Positions 1 through 7,690 of a DNA stretch of 64,000 bases are shown piece after piece. Both the position numbers and the translations under genes were made by a program. Numbering within the stretch: position 1 is the first letter of the stretch; every line of letters begins with the position of its first letter. Where the stretch lies: positions 21,921-85,920 of IMG/VR virus record IMGVR_UViG_3300028746_000015. One strand, 5' to 3'. Origin of the DNA: a virus. The notes beneath the pieces are model-generated. The model did no database searches, had not been told where the DNA came from, and worked only from the letters and a program-made list of their open reading frames with translations.

Positions 1-366
1 CCACGTATCGCGAACAACAATACCGCCGACGTCATGCAGTTCGACAGCGGCGCGCCGATGGAAGAAGAGGCGACGTTCTCTGATCGTATGCTTCTGACCG
101 TAGGCCTGAGCCGCTATAGCTCTGGTGGCCGGTGTGAACTCCACATGAACGGAGCTACCTCGACCGTAAGTGAGATGTCGGAGCATCAGAAGAAAGTCAT
201 TCAGGCAATGGCCAACCACAACGTCGGCCACGCTGCACAGATACAAAACCAGAACCTCGCCGGTCTCAAAAAGGCCGTAGAGAAAACCGCACCAGCTTCC
301 GTCGACGCAACTGCATCTGAGACGATAGCTGAGGAACCGAAAGAGACTGAGGAGATCGGCATCTAA
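1..366 (+). CDS. Hypothetical protein, 5' end cut by window edge
   Basis: The reading frame is open from base 1, so the gene starts upstream; the first internal ATG is at 34. The visible 121 residues have no motif I recognise. The C-terminal third is rich in Ala, Glu and Thr and probably disordered. The stop overlaps the ATG of the next gene (TAATG), which suggests one operon with translational coupling. I assign no function. Confidence 0.6.
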   Translation, partial: PRIANNNTADVMQFDSGAPMEEEATFSDRMLLTVGLSRYSSGGRCELHMNGATSTVSEMSEHQKKVIQAMANHNVGHAAQIQNQNLAGLKKAVEKTAPASVDATASETIAEEPKETEEIGI

Positions 367-896
367 TGACTCGTCGTGAAAGCGCCCTCGAAGCAATACG
401 CTATCATCACCCAAAGACGGAGAGGCAACTGATGGTGCAATGTGGATTCAGCCTACGGCCTGTCGGCGGGGGCGCGTACAGAGACGCGTACCAGATCATC
501 GGTACGGACCTGATCATCAAATTACCGAGGTGTGAGGGTCAGTCCATAGAACGTATCGAATACAGTATCGAGCATAGCTGGCTTGAGGTCGACGCTATCA
601 GAAAGGTCATGAAGTCAAAGGCAAAGAGATGGCAGATGTTCAAGCCCCTTATGCCAGAGATTCTGTACTTCAATCACACGTACGGTACAATCGTTATGCC
701 GAAATACAAGCGAGTCGGTCACAAGAGGCATTCAGATACTATCAGGAAACTCGAATATCTTGTTAACCGCTACCATGGTGTCGAAGACTCTGACTTGCAT
801 AATGCTGGCAATTGGGCGGAAGACAAAGACGGGAACTTGAAGCTTATTGACATGGGTTGCTTCCTCGAAGGAAACACAACTTGTCCATCAAACTAA
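366..896 (+). CDS. Protein-kinase-fold protein
   Basis: This 176-residue protein has the landmarks of a minimal kinase or aminoglycoside-phosphotransferase fold. There is a Gly-rich loop (GGGAYRDAY, residues 34-42), a Lys in IIKLP (K52) where the ATP-binding lysine is expected, and a catalytic-loop-like DLHNAGN (143-149). IDMG (161-164) stands at the DFG position. It is far shorter than a normal Ser/Thr kinase (about 250 residues), so the C-lobe is reduced. It starts at an ATG overlapping the previous stop. The role is inferred only: phosphorylation of a host or phage protein, or a degenerate pseudokinase. Confidence 0.6.
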   Translation: MTRRESALEAIRYHHPKTERQLMVQCGFSLRPVGGGAYRDAYQIIGTDLIIKLPRCEGQSIERIEYSIEHSWLEVDAIRKVMKSKAKRWQMFKPLMPEILYFNHTYGTIVMPKYKRVGHKRHSDTIRKLEYLVNRYHGVEDSDLHNAGNWAEDKDGNLKLIDMGCFLEGNTTCPSN

Positions 897-1309
897 GTAA
901 GTTGACACCGAAGGAACGAGCCAAAGATCTTCGTCTACAACGAGAGTTTCACATTACACTCGCAGACTACCGGCTAATATTCAAGTCCCAAGATGGTTGC
1001 TGTGGTATATGTAAACGTCCAAGATCAGACTTCAAAAATGACTTCGCAGTAGACCACAATCATCTTACAGGTGAGTTAAGGGGCCTGCTTTGTTTTACTT
1101 GCAATCGTGCTCTTGGCAAGTTTCGAGATAACGATGTTTTAGTTATAAACGCAGCCCAATACGTTCAGAACCCTCCGGCAGCTATTGCTTTAGGGAAAAG
1201 GATATTTACAGCCATAGGGCGTATTGGTACGAAGGTTAGGGCTAAGATCTTGGCTGGAATGAAGATAACGAAAGTAACGAAAGGTAAGAGTGGACTCAAA
1301 CGTAAGTAG
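857..1309 (+). CDS. Endonuclease VII-like HNH nuclease
   Basis: The residues match the recombination endonuclease VII family: a first zinc pair CCGIC (residues 49-53), the catalytic DHNHLTGELRGLLC core, and a second pair CFTCNRALG. In T4 this enzyme resolves branched DNA, but free-standing copies like this are often mobile HNH nucleases. The frame can begin at TTG 857, overlapping the kinase-like gene, or at TTG 902 just after its stop; neither is an ATG. The basic C-terminal tail (KxxKxxK pattern) is probably DNA-binding. A second family member lies at 25113-25571. Confidence 0.8.
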   Translation: MLPRRKHNLSIKLSKLTPKERAKDLRLQREFHITLADYRLIFKSQDGCCGICKRPRSDFKNDFAVDHNHLTGELRGLLCFTCNRALGKFRDNDVLVINAAQYVQNPPAAIALGKRIFTAIGRIGTKVRAKILAGMKITKVTKGKSGLKRK

Positions 1310-1775
1310 GGTGCGCCGAGCAGATCGGTTCGCAGAAAACAAGGCAGCTTTCGATGATGTAATTGGAGACCCATACGCGTTTCCAGAGCCTATCGATGGC
1401 CAGTACGCAAGATATAAACAGCGTAGCTCGATTAGAGTTGCCAACAACGACTTCGATAGTGGTCACGCTACTCCTAATGTGTTACGTCCTTCACCACTTG
1501 ACTTCTTCTGTGATGTCGAGCGTGCAGTAGAAGACGCGCTTACCGAAGACGAGAAGACTAAGTTCCTTCAGACGTACATCTGGGAAGAGGGCGAGGCATT
1601 CACACAACAAGAGCGCATCGACATCGAGCAAAGAGTGGGTCAGGTTTTGCGTGACCGCAAGATCAGTCCTGTTACATTGTATTTTCGTGTCACCCGTCAA
1701 TCGGTAGGCACAACCAACAGAGCTAACAAGATCAAGAGGACTAAAGAAGATGCCAATTACGCAACTCAGCGATAA
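1290..1775 (+). CDS. Hypothetical protein
   Basis: This is an open frame of up to 161 residues starting at GTG 1290 (an alternative GTG lies at 1311). It is charged and largely helical, with an acidic middle and a basic C-terminus (RANKIKRTKED). No family is recognised. A DNA-binding role is possible from the basic tail but is not shown. It overlaps its neighbours by a few bases on both sides, consistent with an operon. Confidence 0.55.
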   Translation: MDSNVSRVRRADRFAENKAAFDDVIGDPYAFPEPIDGQYARYKQRSSIRVANNDFDSGHATPNVLRPSPLDFFCDVERAVEDALTEDEKTKFLQTYIWEEGEAFTQQERIDIEQRVGQVLRDRKISPVTLYFRVTRQSVGTTNRANKIKRTKEDANYATQR

Positions 1776-1944
1776 CAGCAGGCCAGCCGTAGTAGATCAG
1801 CTCAAGCAGGAACTCCCTGAGAACGCAACCATCGACCAGCGCAACATCCTGAACCAGAAGTTCGGCATTGGCGAAGTAGCCCTAACAGCATCAGAGAAGC
1901 TTTTGATCGAGAGAGAGGAACGACGTGGAAATAAACGTAAATGA
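1750..1944 (+). CDS. Small hypothetical protein
   Basis: A 64-residue protein beginning at ATG 1750, overlapping the previous gene by 26 bases. The C-terminus is strongly basic (REERRGNKRK). No known motif is visible. Confidence 0.5.
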   Translation: MPITQLSDNSRPAVVDQLKQELPENATIDQRNILNQKFGIGEVALTASEKLLIEREERRGNKRK

Positions 1945-2374
1945 TACGGCCCGGTTTGGTGAGACGGTTACCTTCCTGTCGGACGCGCCGTCTCCGCCTA
2001 TTACTGCACAAGAGATCGTAGAGGGTTTCGGTCTTATAGACGAGGATGCTGGGATAAATCTGAAGACCCGGCTTATCAAGGTCTATGACAGTTCAGCTAA
2101 CGGTACGCTGAAATACGTTCAATCTAGCTGTGGACATAAGTTCGTACCTGGAAAAGAACCAAGGCACCGTGGCTGTCAAGTTTGCTGGTTCACCTACTTC
2201 ACGACGTATGGCGAATTAACGAGGACTGCCGACGAAGTGTACGTAAACCACGGCGAGGCTGCATTAGTCCAGTTGAGAGGAAGAACATTCACTACTAACT
2301 TCCTAAAATACATGGGTGCAATTGCACAGTGGAAGGCCCTGAGTGAGCAGCAGGCAGTACAAAGAGGTAACTAA
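1925..2374 (+). CDS. Hypothetical protein with possible zinc site
   Basis: A 149-residue protein starting at GTG 1925, with GAGAGGAA a few bases upstream as ribosome binding site. The stretch CGHKFVPGKEPRHRGCQVC (about residues 63-81) has four Cys/His in a zinc-ribbon-like spacing. The remainder is not recognisable. It sits directly upstream of the Mom-like gene with zero spacing. Confidence 0.55.
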   Translation: MEINVNDTARFGETVTFLSDAPSPPITAQEIVEGFGLIDEDAGINLKTRLIKVYDSSANGTLKYVQSSCGHKFVPGKEPRHRGCQVCWFTYFTTYGELTRTADEVYVNHGEAALVQLRGRTFTTNFLKYMGAIAQWKALSEQQAVQRGN

Positions 2375-3130
2375 ATGGACTATAGTGTTAGGCGCATAGA
2401 CAAAAAAACTGCCAACAAGATCGTGAGTGCTAAACATTACTCACATAGGTTGGGAATTTTCTGGGAAGGCTTTGGACTATACGCGCCTAATTTAATAGGT
2501 GTAGTCTGTTATGGACAACCTTCTGCTCCCATACAGAAGCATGCATTTAAAAATAGAGATTTTAGGTTATATGAGCTTACTAGACTTGTAGTAGATTCTG
2601 GTACAAAAAATGGTGCAAGCTACCTAATATCCCATAGTTTACAAATGCTTACACAACAGCCATCTGCTGTAATAAGTTATGCAGATTCCGCGCAAGGACA
2701 TGCTGGAATTGTGTACCAAGCTACTAATTGGAAGTATACCGGGGCTGTAAAGGCTCATGACTCTTTCTATAAGGTTGGCGAGGAGGTACTCCACCCTATG
2801 ACAGTTAGAGATCGCTTCGGTATAAATGATCCCTCAAGGTGGGCTAAAGAAAACGGCATTGAGGTTGTTAAACCTCAGCCAAAGCATAGATATTTTTACT
2901 TTGTTGGTAAAAAACAAGAGCAGAAAAGAATGAGATCATTACTGTCCTATCCAATCATAGATACTTATCCTAAACTGGATAAAAAGACTTACGATGATGG
3001 GTCTTCTTGTATGAGCTATATGGAGCAATCAGATGAGCGAAGCACTGGCAGCACTGAAGTCAGCAGTGAAGACACCACAAGTCCCTTCGACGGGGAAATC
3101 GACGGGCAGTACATCGGCGACTTCAACTAA
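2375..3130 (+). CDS. Mom-like DNA modification protein
   Basis: This 251-residue protein resembles phage Mu Mom, a GNAT-fold enzyme that converts adenine in DNA to N6-carbamoylmethyladenine to evade restriction. The recognisable block runs RLYELTRLVV (65-73), ASYLISHSLQMLT (81-93), then VISYADSAQGHAGIVYQATNWKY (99-121), a pattern I associate with Mom proteins. It starts at ATG 2375 after an AGAGG site. Its DNA is clearly more AT-rich than its neighbours, with many AAA, TTA and ATA codons, which suggests recent acquisition. The last 33 codons overlap recA and are low-complexity Ser/Thr, so the ancestral C-terminus may have been lost. The family match is by eye. Confidence 0.75.
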   Translation: MDYSVRRIDKKTANKIVSAKHYSHRLGIFWEGFGLYAPNLIGVVCYGQPSAPIQKHAFKNRDFRLYELTRLVVDSGTKNGASYLISHSLQMLTQQPSAVISYADSAQGHAGIVYQATNWKYTGAVKAHDSFYKVGEEVLHPMTVRDRFGINDPSRWAKENGIEVVKPQPKHRYFYFVGKKQEQKRMRSLLSYPIIDTYPKLDKKTYDDGSSCMSYMEQSDERSTGSTEVSSEDTTSPFDGEIDGQYIGDFN

Positions 3131-4223
3131 CGTAATAGTCAACACACAGCTCGCCGTTCAGAGCACTACATCCAAGGCCGACAAGCTGAAGCAGCTCAAG
3201 ACGGTGGCGGCGGCACTAAACGCGCAGTTCAAAACAACCAACAGTATCGTACGGCTCAAAGACCATGTAGGTCTGCCTATGCCCTCAATTCCGACTGGCA
3301 TTGCGACCTTAGACCTTGACGCCATCGGCGTCGGAGGATTCCCTCGCGGTCGCATCATCGAGCTATTCGGTCCTGAGTCAGGTGGGAAGACTACCTTAGC
3401 GTTGGAGACGGTAGCCGAGGAGCAGCGGACTGGAGCTCTGTGCGCCTATGTGGACGCAGAGCACGCGCTGGACCCGAACTACATGGAAGCCCTGGGCGTC
3501 AACGTCGAGGAGCTGGTTATCAGTCAACCTGATAGCGGCGAGCAGGCCCTTGAGACCGTAGAGGCGCTGGTAGAATCCGGTACTGTTACCCTCATTGTAG
3601 TCGACTCCGTAGCCGCCCTGGTCCCGCAGGCCGAACTAGACGGGGATATGGGCGACTCCCACATGGGCTTGCAGGCCCGTATGATGTCCCAGGCGATGCG
3701 AAAGCTTCGTGGGAAATGCTCTCTGCACGGTGTAACTGTCATATTTATCAACCAGATAAGGGAGAAGATTGGCGTGATGTACGGTAACCCAGAGACGACG
3801 CCGGGCGGTCGCGCACTGAAGTTCTACGCATCGGTACGTATCGACGTTCGTCGTGGTCTCAGCGAGACGACTGACGGGGCCAAGAGTCCTCTCATCAAGG
3901 TCGGTGATACAATCATCGGACACCGTATGAGGCTCAAGATCGTCAAGAACAAAGTAGGCGCACCCGCTAAAGAGACCACCGTGGACCTGATCTACGGTAA
4001 GGGTATCGACCGGCGTACTGACTTCATTACCTTCGCAAAGGACATCGGCGCAATCGAGCAGGCTGGCGCGTGGTTCAAGTTCGAGGGTGAGAACATAGGT
4101 CAGGGCTTCCTGAAGGCTATCGACGCCGTCAAGGACAACCCTGCACTTGAACAGAAGATCAGGTTCAAGGTAGCTGAGCTTCTGGCCGCACGTAGGAAGA
4201 AGGTTCAAGAGGCACTGAAATAG
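3033..4223 (+). CDS. recA: RecA recombinase
   Basis: RecA forms ATP-dependent filaments on single-stranded DNA for strand exchange and repair. All core motifs are present: Walker A GPESGGKTT (113-121), the adenine-contact stretch VDAEHALDP, Walker B LIVVDSVAALVP, loop L1 region MGDSHMGLQARMMSQAMRKL, and the L2-flanking FINQIREKIGVMYGNPETTPGGRALKFYASVR. At 396 residues it is longer than the usual about 350 because of a Ser/Thr-rich N-terminal extension of roughly 45 residues. The ATG at 3033 has GGAG upstream but lies 98 bases inside the Mom-like gene, an unusually deep overlap. A palindromic promoter follows the gene. Confidence 0.95.
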   Translation: MSEALAALKSAVKTPQVPSTGKSTGSTSATSTNVIVNTQLAVQSTTSKADKLKQLKTVAAALNAQFKTTNSIVRLKDHVGLPMPSIPTGIATLDLDAIGVGGFPRGRIIELFGPESGGKTTLALETVAEEQRTGALCAYVDAEHALDPNYMEALGVNVEELVISQPDSGEQALETVEALVESGTVTLIVVDSVAALVPQAELDGDMGDSHMGLQARMMSQAMRKLRGKCSLHGVTVIFINQIREKIGVMYGNPETTPGGRALKFYASVRIDVRRGLSETTDGAKSPLIKVGDTIIGHRMRLKIVKNKVGAPAKETTVDLIYGKGIDRRTDFITFAKDIGAIEQAGAWFKFEGENIGQGFLKAIDAVKDNPALEQKIRFKVAELLAARRKKVQEALK

Positions 4224-4246
4224 ATCAAAAAGGCAACAAATAAACC

Positions 4247-4275
4247 TTGACAGCCTACCGGAATAGTGGTAGGCT
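4247..4275 (+). promoter_or_regulatory. Promoter with palindromic operator-like repeat
   Basis: TTGACA (4247-4252) and TAGGCT (4270-4275) are 17 bp apart. A perfect 9-bp inverted repeat, CAGCCTACC and GGTAGGCTG, fills the space between and overlaps both boxes. The -10 box ends 6 bp before the ATG at 4282, so the transcript would be leaderless. The palindrome could bind a repressor, or act as a weak terminator for recA; it lacks a good T tract. Confidence 0.6.
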
Positions 4276-4281
4276 GTATTT

Positions 4282-4449
4282 ATGCCAGATGACATTCATT
4301 ACCCCACAGTACCGCCGCGTAGTGAGTGGCAGGACTATCATAACTTTAGCACCTATAAGATCCGCAACATTCCTTTCCGATTCCATGGAACGCCCGAACA
4401 GGTTCACCGTCAGGCAAAGGAAACCTTATCTAAGGAGAAGAAGGCATGA
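4282..4449 (+). CDS. Small hypothetical protein
   Basis: A 55-residue reading frame beginning at the ATG 6 bp after the -10 box. There is no Shine-Dalgarno site, in line with leaderless translation. The product is aromatic and basic (PRSEWQDYHNFSTYKIRNIPF, C-terminal KEKKA). The stop overlaps the next start (ATGA). Function unknown. Confidence 0.65.
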   Translation: MPDDIHYPTVPPRSEWQDYHNFSTYKIRNIPFRFHGTPEQVHRQAKETLSKEKKA

Positions 4450-4649
4450 GATACGTAGTCGAACCAATAACCCGATCCGACATGATCGTCTTCCTCGTCC
4501 GCGATACGGAGCAGAGATTTGTCCTGAAGGCCGACATGGATCTTCGCACAGCCAACGTCTTAGCCGGTATCATGAACACACCTGGACCAGCTATCACTAT
4601 CCAGGGCGGAAAAGTTATATTCAAAGATAGACTGGAGGCAGGTAAATGA
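4446..4649 (+). CDS. Small hypothetical protein
   Basis: A 67-residue protein with AAGGAGAAGAAGGC upstream of its ATG and a 4-base overlap with the previous gene. It looks like a small alpha/beta fold (MRYVVEPI...MIVFLVRD...GGKVIFK). No family is recognised. Confidence 0.65.
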   Translation: MRYVVEPITRSDMIVFLVRDTEQRFVLKADMDLRTANVLAGIMNTPGPAITIQGGKVIFKDRLEAGK

Positions 4650-5299
4650 TTGTCGAATTAGTGTATATTTTTATCCTTTTTATCCTTATGGCTATTCCAG
4701 CCATCATTGCCCTGAACCTTCTCGCCAAAGAGCATGGCCTCGGTATCTTTGAGTTCACGATGACTGAGCTATTCCCTTACGTCGACATCGAGCGCGACGA
4801 TGAGCCGGGCGTGATCTATCTGCGCCGGTTCCTTATCTACCCGCGCGACAAGGACTTCGGTAAGAACAAAGGGAAGGGTCGCATTTACCTTCACAAGTTC
4901 TATTTAGGAGATAGCGATCCTCACCTCCACGATCATCCGTGGCGATACACTAGCCTGATCCTTACGCGCGGCTATTGGGAAGAAACGCCGTATGATCCAA
5001 CTATCACCCCAGCTACGGCTTGGACTAAGGGCGATGATCCTTACATGATGTACGACCACGGTGTCGGCGAATTGCGTATTCGCAAGTTCTATCGCCGCTT
5101 AAGCGTCCTACGGCGACCAGCAGTCTGGAGGCACCGCGTCATTCTTAAAGACAAGACGCCCGTCTGGACAATTGTTCGTACAGGTGTAAAAGAACGGTCA
5201 TGGGGCTTTTGGCTACTTGACAAATTCTGTCCCTGGCGTCAATATAACAATGGAGTCTGTTATTGCACTCCAGAAGAGAAAACTACAACGCAACTCTAA
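4646..5299 (+). CDS. Membrane-anchored cupin-like protein
   Basis: The first 27 residues form one hydrophobic membrane helix. The soluble part carries DPHLHDHPWRYTSLIL (91-106) and later WRHRVILKDKTPVWTIVRTG, the histidine-rich strands of a cupin beta-barrel that usually hold a metal ion. Proteins with the HDHPW motif occur in phages and bacteria, mostly without assigned activity. The ATG overlaps the previous stop. Metal-dependent chemistry is plausible but the substrate is unknown. Confidence 0.6.
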   Translation: MIVELVYIFILFILMAIPAIIALNLLAKEHGLGIFEFTMTELFPYVDIERDDEPGVIYLRRFLIYPRDKDFGKNKGKGRIYLHKFYLGDSDPHLHDHPWRYTSLILTRGYWEETPYDPTITPATAWTKGDDPYMMYDHGVGELRIRKFYRRLSVLRRPAVWRHRVILKDKTPVWTIVRTGVKERSWGFWLLDKFCPWRQYNNGVCYCTPEEKTTTQL

Positions 5300-5315
5300 C
5301 CAGAAAGAAGACTCC

Positions 5316-5585
5316 GTGGCTCAGAGCAAATACAATTCGAAGGCGTCAAAGCGTAGCAACAAACCTGTCCGCAAGGTCGTAGCACCTGGGAAGCCGGTGT
5401 TCAACTACACGAGTGTCTGCTGTGGCGTGGCTGCACTGAAGAAGCCTCTCCTCGTGGACTACGATAAAGAGTTCAAGGATCGCGAAGGGCACCTTGGCTC
5501 ATGGCGCTGCTCGAACTGCAAGAAGAAAGCCAAGGTCACTCGGACCAAGGTAAAGGCTGAGGAGCCTGTAGAGGTGGCTGCGTGA
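5316..5585 (+). CDS. Small basic zinc-ribbon-like protein
   Basis: The likely start is GTG 5316, 17 bases after the previous stop and preceded by AAAGAAG. The frame also extends upstream to 5217, inside the cupin gene. The 89-residue product is Lys-rich and has CC at about 43-44 and CSNC at about 72-75, which can form one zinc-binding site, then KKKAKVTRTKVK. A nucleic-acid-binding role is an inference. Confidence 0.6.
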   Translation: MAQSKYNSKASKRSNKPVRKVVAPGKPVFNYTSVCCGVAALKKPLLVDYDKEFKDREGHLGSWRCSNCKKKAKVTRTKVKAEEPVEVAA

Positions 5586-5734
5586 ACATGACGATCCCGC
5601 CTAAGCTTTGGATGCCTATATTTCTAGTGGCCTCTGATGTAGTGGCGTCAATCGTGTACGGATGCTATCGAGACTGGCGGCACTGCATTTACTGGGGTGC
5701 CGCAGCAGTCCTTACCTCCGCCGCGAGCTTTTGA
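5582..5734 (+). CDS. Small membrane protein, holin candidate
   Basis: GTG 5582 overlaps the previous stop (GTGA); an in-frame ATG follows at 5588. The 48-50 residue product has two hydrophobic stretches (MPIFLVASDVVASIVYGCY and CIYWGAAAVLTSAASF) separated by a short charged turn. Size, topology and position directly upstream of the endolysin suggest a small holin or pinholin. No sequence family is recognised, so the call rests on context. Confidence 0.5.
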   Translation: MNMTIPPKLWMPIFLVASDVVASIVYGCYRDWRHCIYWGAAAVLTSAASF

Positions 5735-5766
5735 AGTATTAAATACGTATTAAATAAGGATAATTT

Positions 5767-6210
5767 ATGCCACAAAATCCGTGGATGGTCTATAGCGACA
5801 CAGGACTATCCCTAACAGAACGAGCTGAGGCACTTAGACTCGTAGCCTACCCCGACCAGGGGTATGTCTACACGATTGGCTACGGTCACACGCTGGGCGT
5901 TTACAAAGGGATGGTTATTACGGCTGAGCAAGCAGTAGACTATCTCCGCATGGACATAGCTCACGCAGTAGCTACCGTCAACACGTACGTCAACGTACCG
6001 ATTACGCAGAACCAGTTCGATTCGCTGGTCGACTTCACCTTCAACGTCGGTGCTCACGCTTTCGTAACGTCGTCACTACTTGCCGCCGTCAACGCGCGTA
6101 ATTTTACTATGGCAGAAGAGCAGTTTAGCCGTTGGGTATTCGTCAAGGGAACGGTAAATGCCGGTCTTCAGAATCGTCGCAACGCAGAGATCAAAGAGTT
6201 CGAGGGATAA
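5767..6210 (+). CDS. Endolysin, GH24 T4/P22-type lysozyme
   Basis: Cleaves the N-acetylmuramic acid to N-acetylglucosamine bond of peptidoglycan at lysis. The family signature is clear: catalytic Glu in RAEALRLVAYPD (E21, D30), then VYTIGYGHT (34-42), and later ITQNQFDSLVDFTFNVG. The length of 147 residues matches single-domain phage lysozymes. No signal peptide or SAR helix is seen, so export should depend on a holin. ATG 5767 follows an AAGGA site. Confidence 0.93.
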   Translation: MPQNPWMVYSDTGLSLTERAEALRLVAYPDQGYVYTIGYGHTLGVYKGMVITAEQAVDYLRMDIAHAVATVNTYVNVPITQNQFDSLVDFTFNVGAHAFVTSSLLAAVNARNFTMAEEQFSRWVFVKGTVNAGLQNRRNAEIKEFEG

Positions 6211-6211
6211 C

Positions 6212-6382
6212 ATGCCAGCCATAGAGAGAAGCGTAACAGTACGCTATGACGACGGGCGGGATGAGTTCATCTTGAACACGCAGTTTCACATCGAAGGCGA
6301 GTACGAGATCGAGGCAAGCGGGTCCACGTTGACCGAGGCCTTCGAGACGTTGGCGCAGTACATTGCAGACCGAGGATTGTAA
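6212..6382 (+). CDS. Small hypothetical protein
   Basis: A 56-residue protein starting at ATG 6212 just after the endolysin stop, with GAGGG upstream. The composition fits a small beta-alpha domain (RSVTVRYDDGRDEF, then EAFETLAQYIADRGL). Function unknown. Confidence 0.6.
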   Translation: MPAIERSVTVRYDDGRDEFILNTQFHIEGEYEIEASGSTLTEAFETLAQYIADRGL

Positions 6383-6724
6383 ATGACACTGAATGAGTAT
6401 CAGGAACTAGCAGGAGCAACTGCCGACTATCCAGATATGGGTGGTAACCTCTTATATCCAGCCATCGGCTGCGGAGAGGAAGCTGGAGAAATCTTAGGCA
6501 AGGTAAAAAAACTTTGGCGCAATCTCGGCATCACGTCCGGCAGTCTTCTCTCTCAGGATCAGAAAGATGCCATCGAGAAAGAGATCGGCGATAATCTTTG
6601 GTATTTACAGCAGATGTGTACAGAGCTGGGCATAACACTGGAGCACGCTGCCCAGACGAACATAGACAAACTCTATGACCGCAAGGCACGCGGTGTCATC
6701 AAGAGTGAGGGAGACAATAGATGA
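6383..6724 (+). CDS. MazG-like nucleotide pyrophosphohydrolase
   Basis: MazG-family enzymes hydrolyse NTPs or dNTPs to monophosphates; phage versions are thought to adjust nucleotide pools or alarmones. The Mg-binding signature is visible as EEAGEILGKVKKL (32-44) and EKEIGDNLWYLQQMC (64-78), followed by the family's tail LYDRKARGVI. The 113-residue length fits a single MazG domain. It lies in an overlapping string of small genes. Confidence 0.85.
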   Translation: MTLNEYQELAGATADYPDMGGNLLYPAIGCGEEAGEILGKVKKLWRNLGITSGSLLSQDQKDAIEKEIGDNLWYLQQMCTELGITLEHAAQTNIDKLYDRKARGVIKSEGDNR

Positions 6725-6882
6725 GCCAATACGTCGTAACGCTGCACGTTGACACCGACTCCCTCATGATGGAAGAGCACAACGAGGAATCTGTACGCAT
6801 CCTAATCGAAGAGGCTTTGGAGTACGGCCTGGATGCCGGTACGCGAGTAGACAACGTAAGGAAGCGAAGACCAAATGACTAG
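6721..6882 (+). CDS. Small acidic hypothetical protein
   Basis: A 53-residue frame with ATG overlapping the MazG stop and its own stop 8 bases inside the metallophosphoesterase gene. It contains an acidic helix (MMEEHNEESVRILIEEALEYG). Overlap at both ends supports a real coupled gene. Function unknown. Confidence 0.6.
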   Translation: MSQYVVTLHVDTDSLMMEEHNEESVRILIEEALEYGLDAGTRVDNVRKRRPND

Positions 6883-7582
6883 CCTACGAGTAGTGATGAC
6901 GAGTGACACCCATGAGAAGCACCGGCAGCTCATCGTACCTGACGGTGACATCTTCATCCACTCGGGAGACTTCAGCGAGGGCTCTGATAAGAACACCGTC
7001 AAGTCTGTGCAGGACTTCAACGCATGGCTAGGCGAGCTGCCACACAAGCACAAGATTATCGTCGCTGGAAATCATGACTTCCTATTTCAGAATCTTCCTG
7101 TCGAGGCGGAGAGTCTGCTGACCAACGCAACGTACTTAAGAGATATGCCGGTCGTCGTCGAAGGGCTGAAGATTTACGGCTCTCCTTGGCAACCTGAGTT
7201 CGGAGGCTGGGCGTTCAACCTTCCCAGGGACGGCGACGAGCTGCGTCAGATCTGGAGCGAAATTCCTGACGACACTGACATCTTGGTAACGCACGGTCCT
7301 CCGTACGGTATACGGGACTGGGTGGGACGGCTTGGAGGCGGTGTGGAGCGCGTGGGGGATAAGCTTCTCCTTGAACGCGTCCAGCAGATCAAGCCTTTGA
7401 TCCATGTATTCGGTCATATCCACGCTGGGGCAGGCTACGAGACGGCCAAGTACGGAACGGTCTTCGTAAACGCAGCAGCCTGCAATGAACAGTACAGGAT
7501 CAAGCACGATCCCACAGTGATCCATCTACGGAAGAACGATGGGCCTGGTGGAGACGGTAAGATGTATGGAGCATCGGTATAG
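6875..7582 (+). CDS. Calcineurin-like metallophosphoesterase
   Basis: A 235-residue two-metal phosphoesterase. The full motif set is present: SDTHEKH (10-16), GDIFIHSGDF (24-33), AGNHD (65-69), VTHGPPYG and VFGHIHAG. The arrangement is closest to MPPED-type phosphodiesterases; the substrate cannot be told from sequence. It ends the first plus-strand operon, just before a terminator-like hairpin. Confidence 0.88.
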   Translation: MTSLRVVMTSDTHEKHRQLIVPDGDIFIHSGDFSEGSDKNTVKSVQDFNAWLGELPHKHKIIVAGNHDFLFQNLPVEAESLLTNATYLRDMPVVVEGLKIYGSPWQPEFGGWAFNLPRDGDELRQIWSEIPDDTDILVTHGPPYGIRDWVGRLGGGVERVGDKLLLERVQQIKPLIHVFGHIHAGAGYETAKYGTVFVNAAACNEQYRIKHDPTVIHLRKNDGPGGDGKMYGASV

Positions 7583-7598
7583 TGACAGTCATAACGGG

Positions 7599-7627
7599 AA
7601 GCCATGGGCTCAAACCTCTGGCTTTTT
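7599..7627 (+). terminator. Rho-independent terminator
   Basis: AAGCCA and TGGCTT pair around a short loop and are followed directly by TTTTTG, just downstream of the metallophosphoesterase stop. Confidence 0.6.
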
Positions 7628-7655
7628 GTGCATTATAGTTCCCTTTACAAAAGAC

Positions 7656-7686
7656 TTGACAAAATGGTTCCATCATGAAATGATAC
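7656..7686 (+). promoter_or_regulatory. Promoter, leaderless type
   Basis: TTGACA (7656-7661) is followed after 18-19 bp by ATGATA/TGATAC, 4-5 bp before the ATG at 7691. No Shine-Dalgarno lies between. A small inverted repeat ATCAT-GAA-ATGAT covers the -10 area. Confidence 0.5.
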
Positions 7687-7690
7687 TGAC

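Noticed and set aside
4247-4630. 127-codon open frame downstream of recA
   Set aside because: It is a shadow of the two coupled small genes at 4282 and 4446, and its start lies on the promoter -35.
7628-7640. CATTATAGT as a second -10 box
   Set aside because: No matching -35 at 16-18 bp upstream; it lies just after a terminator.
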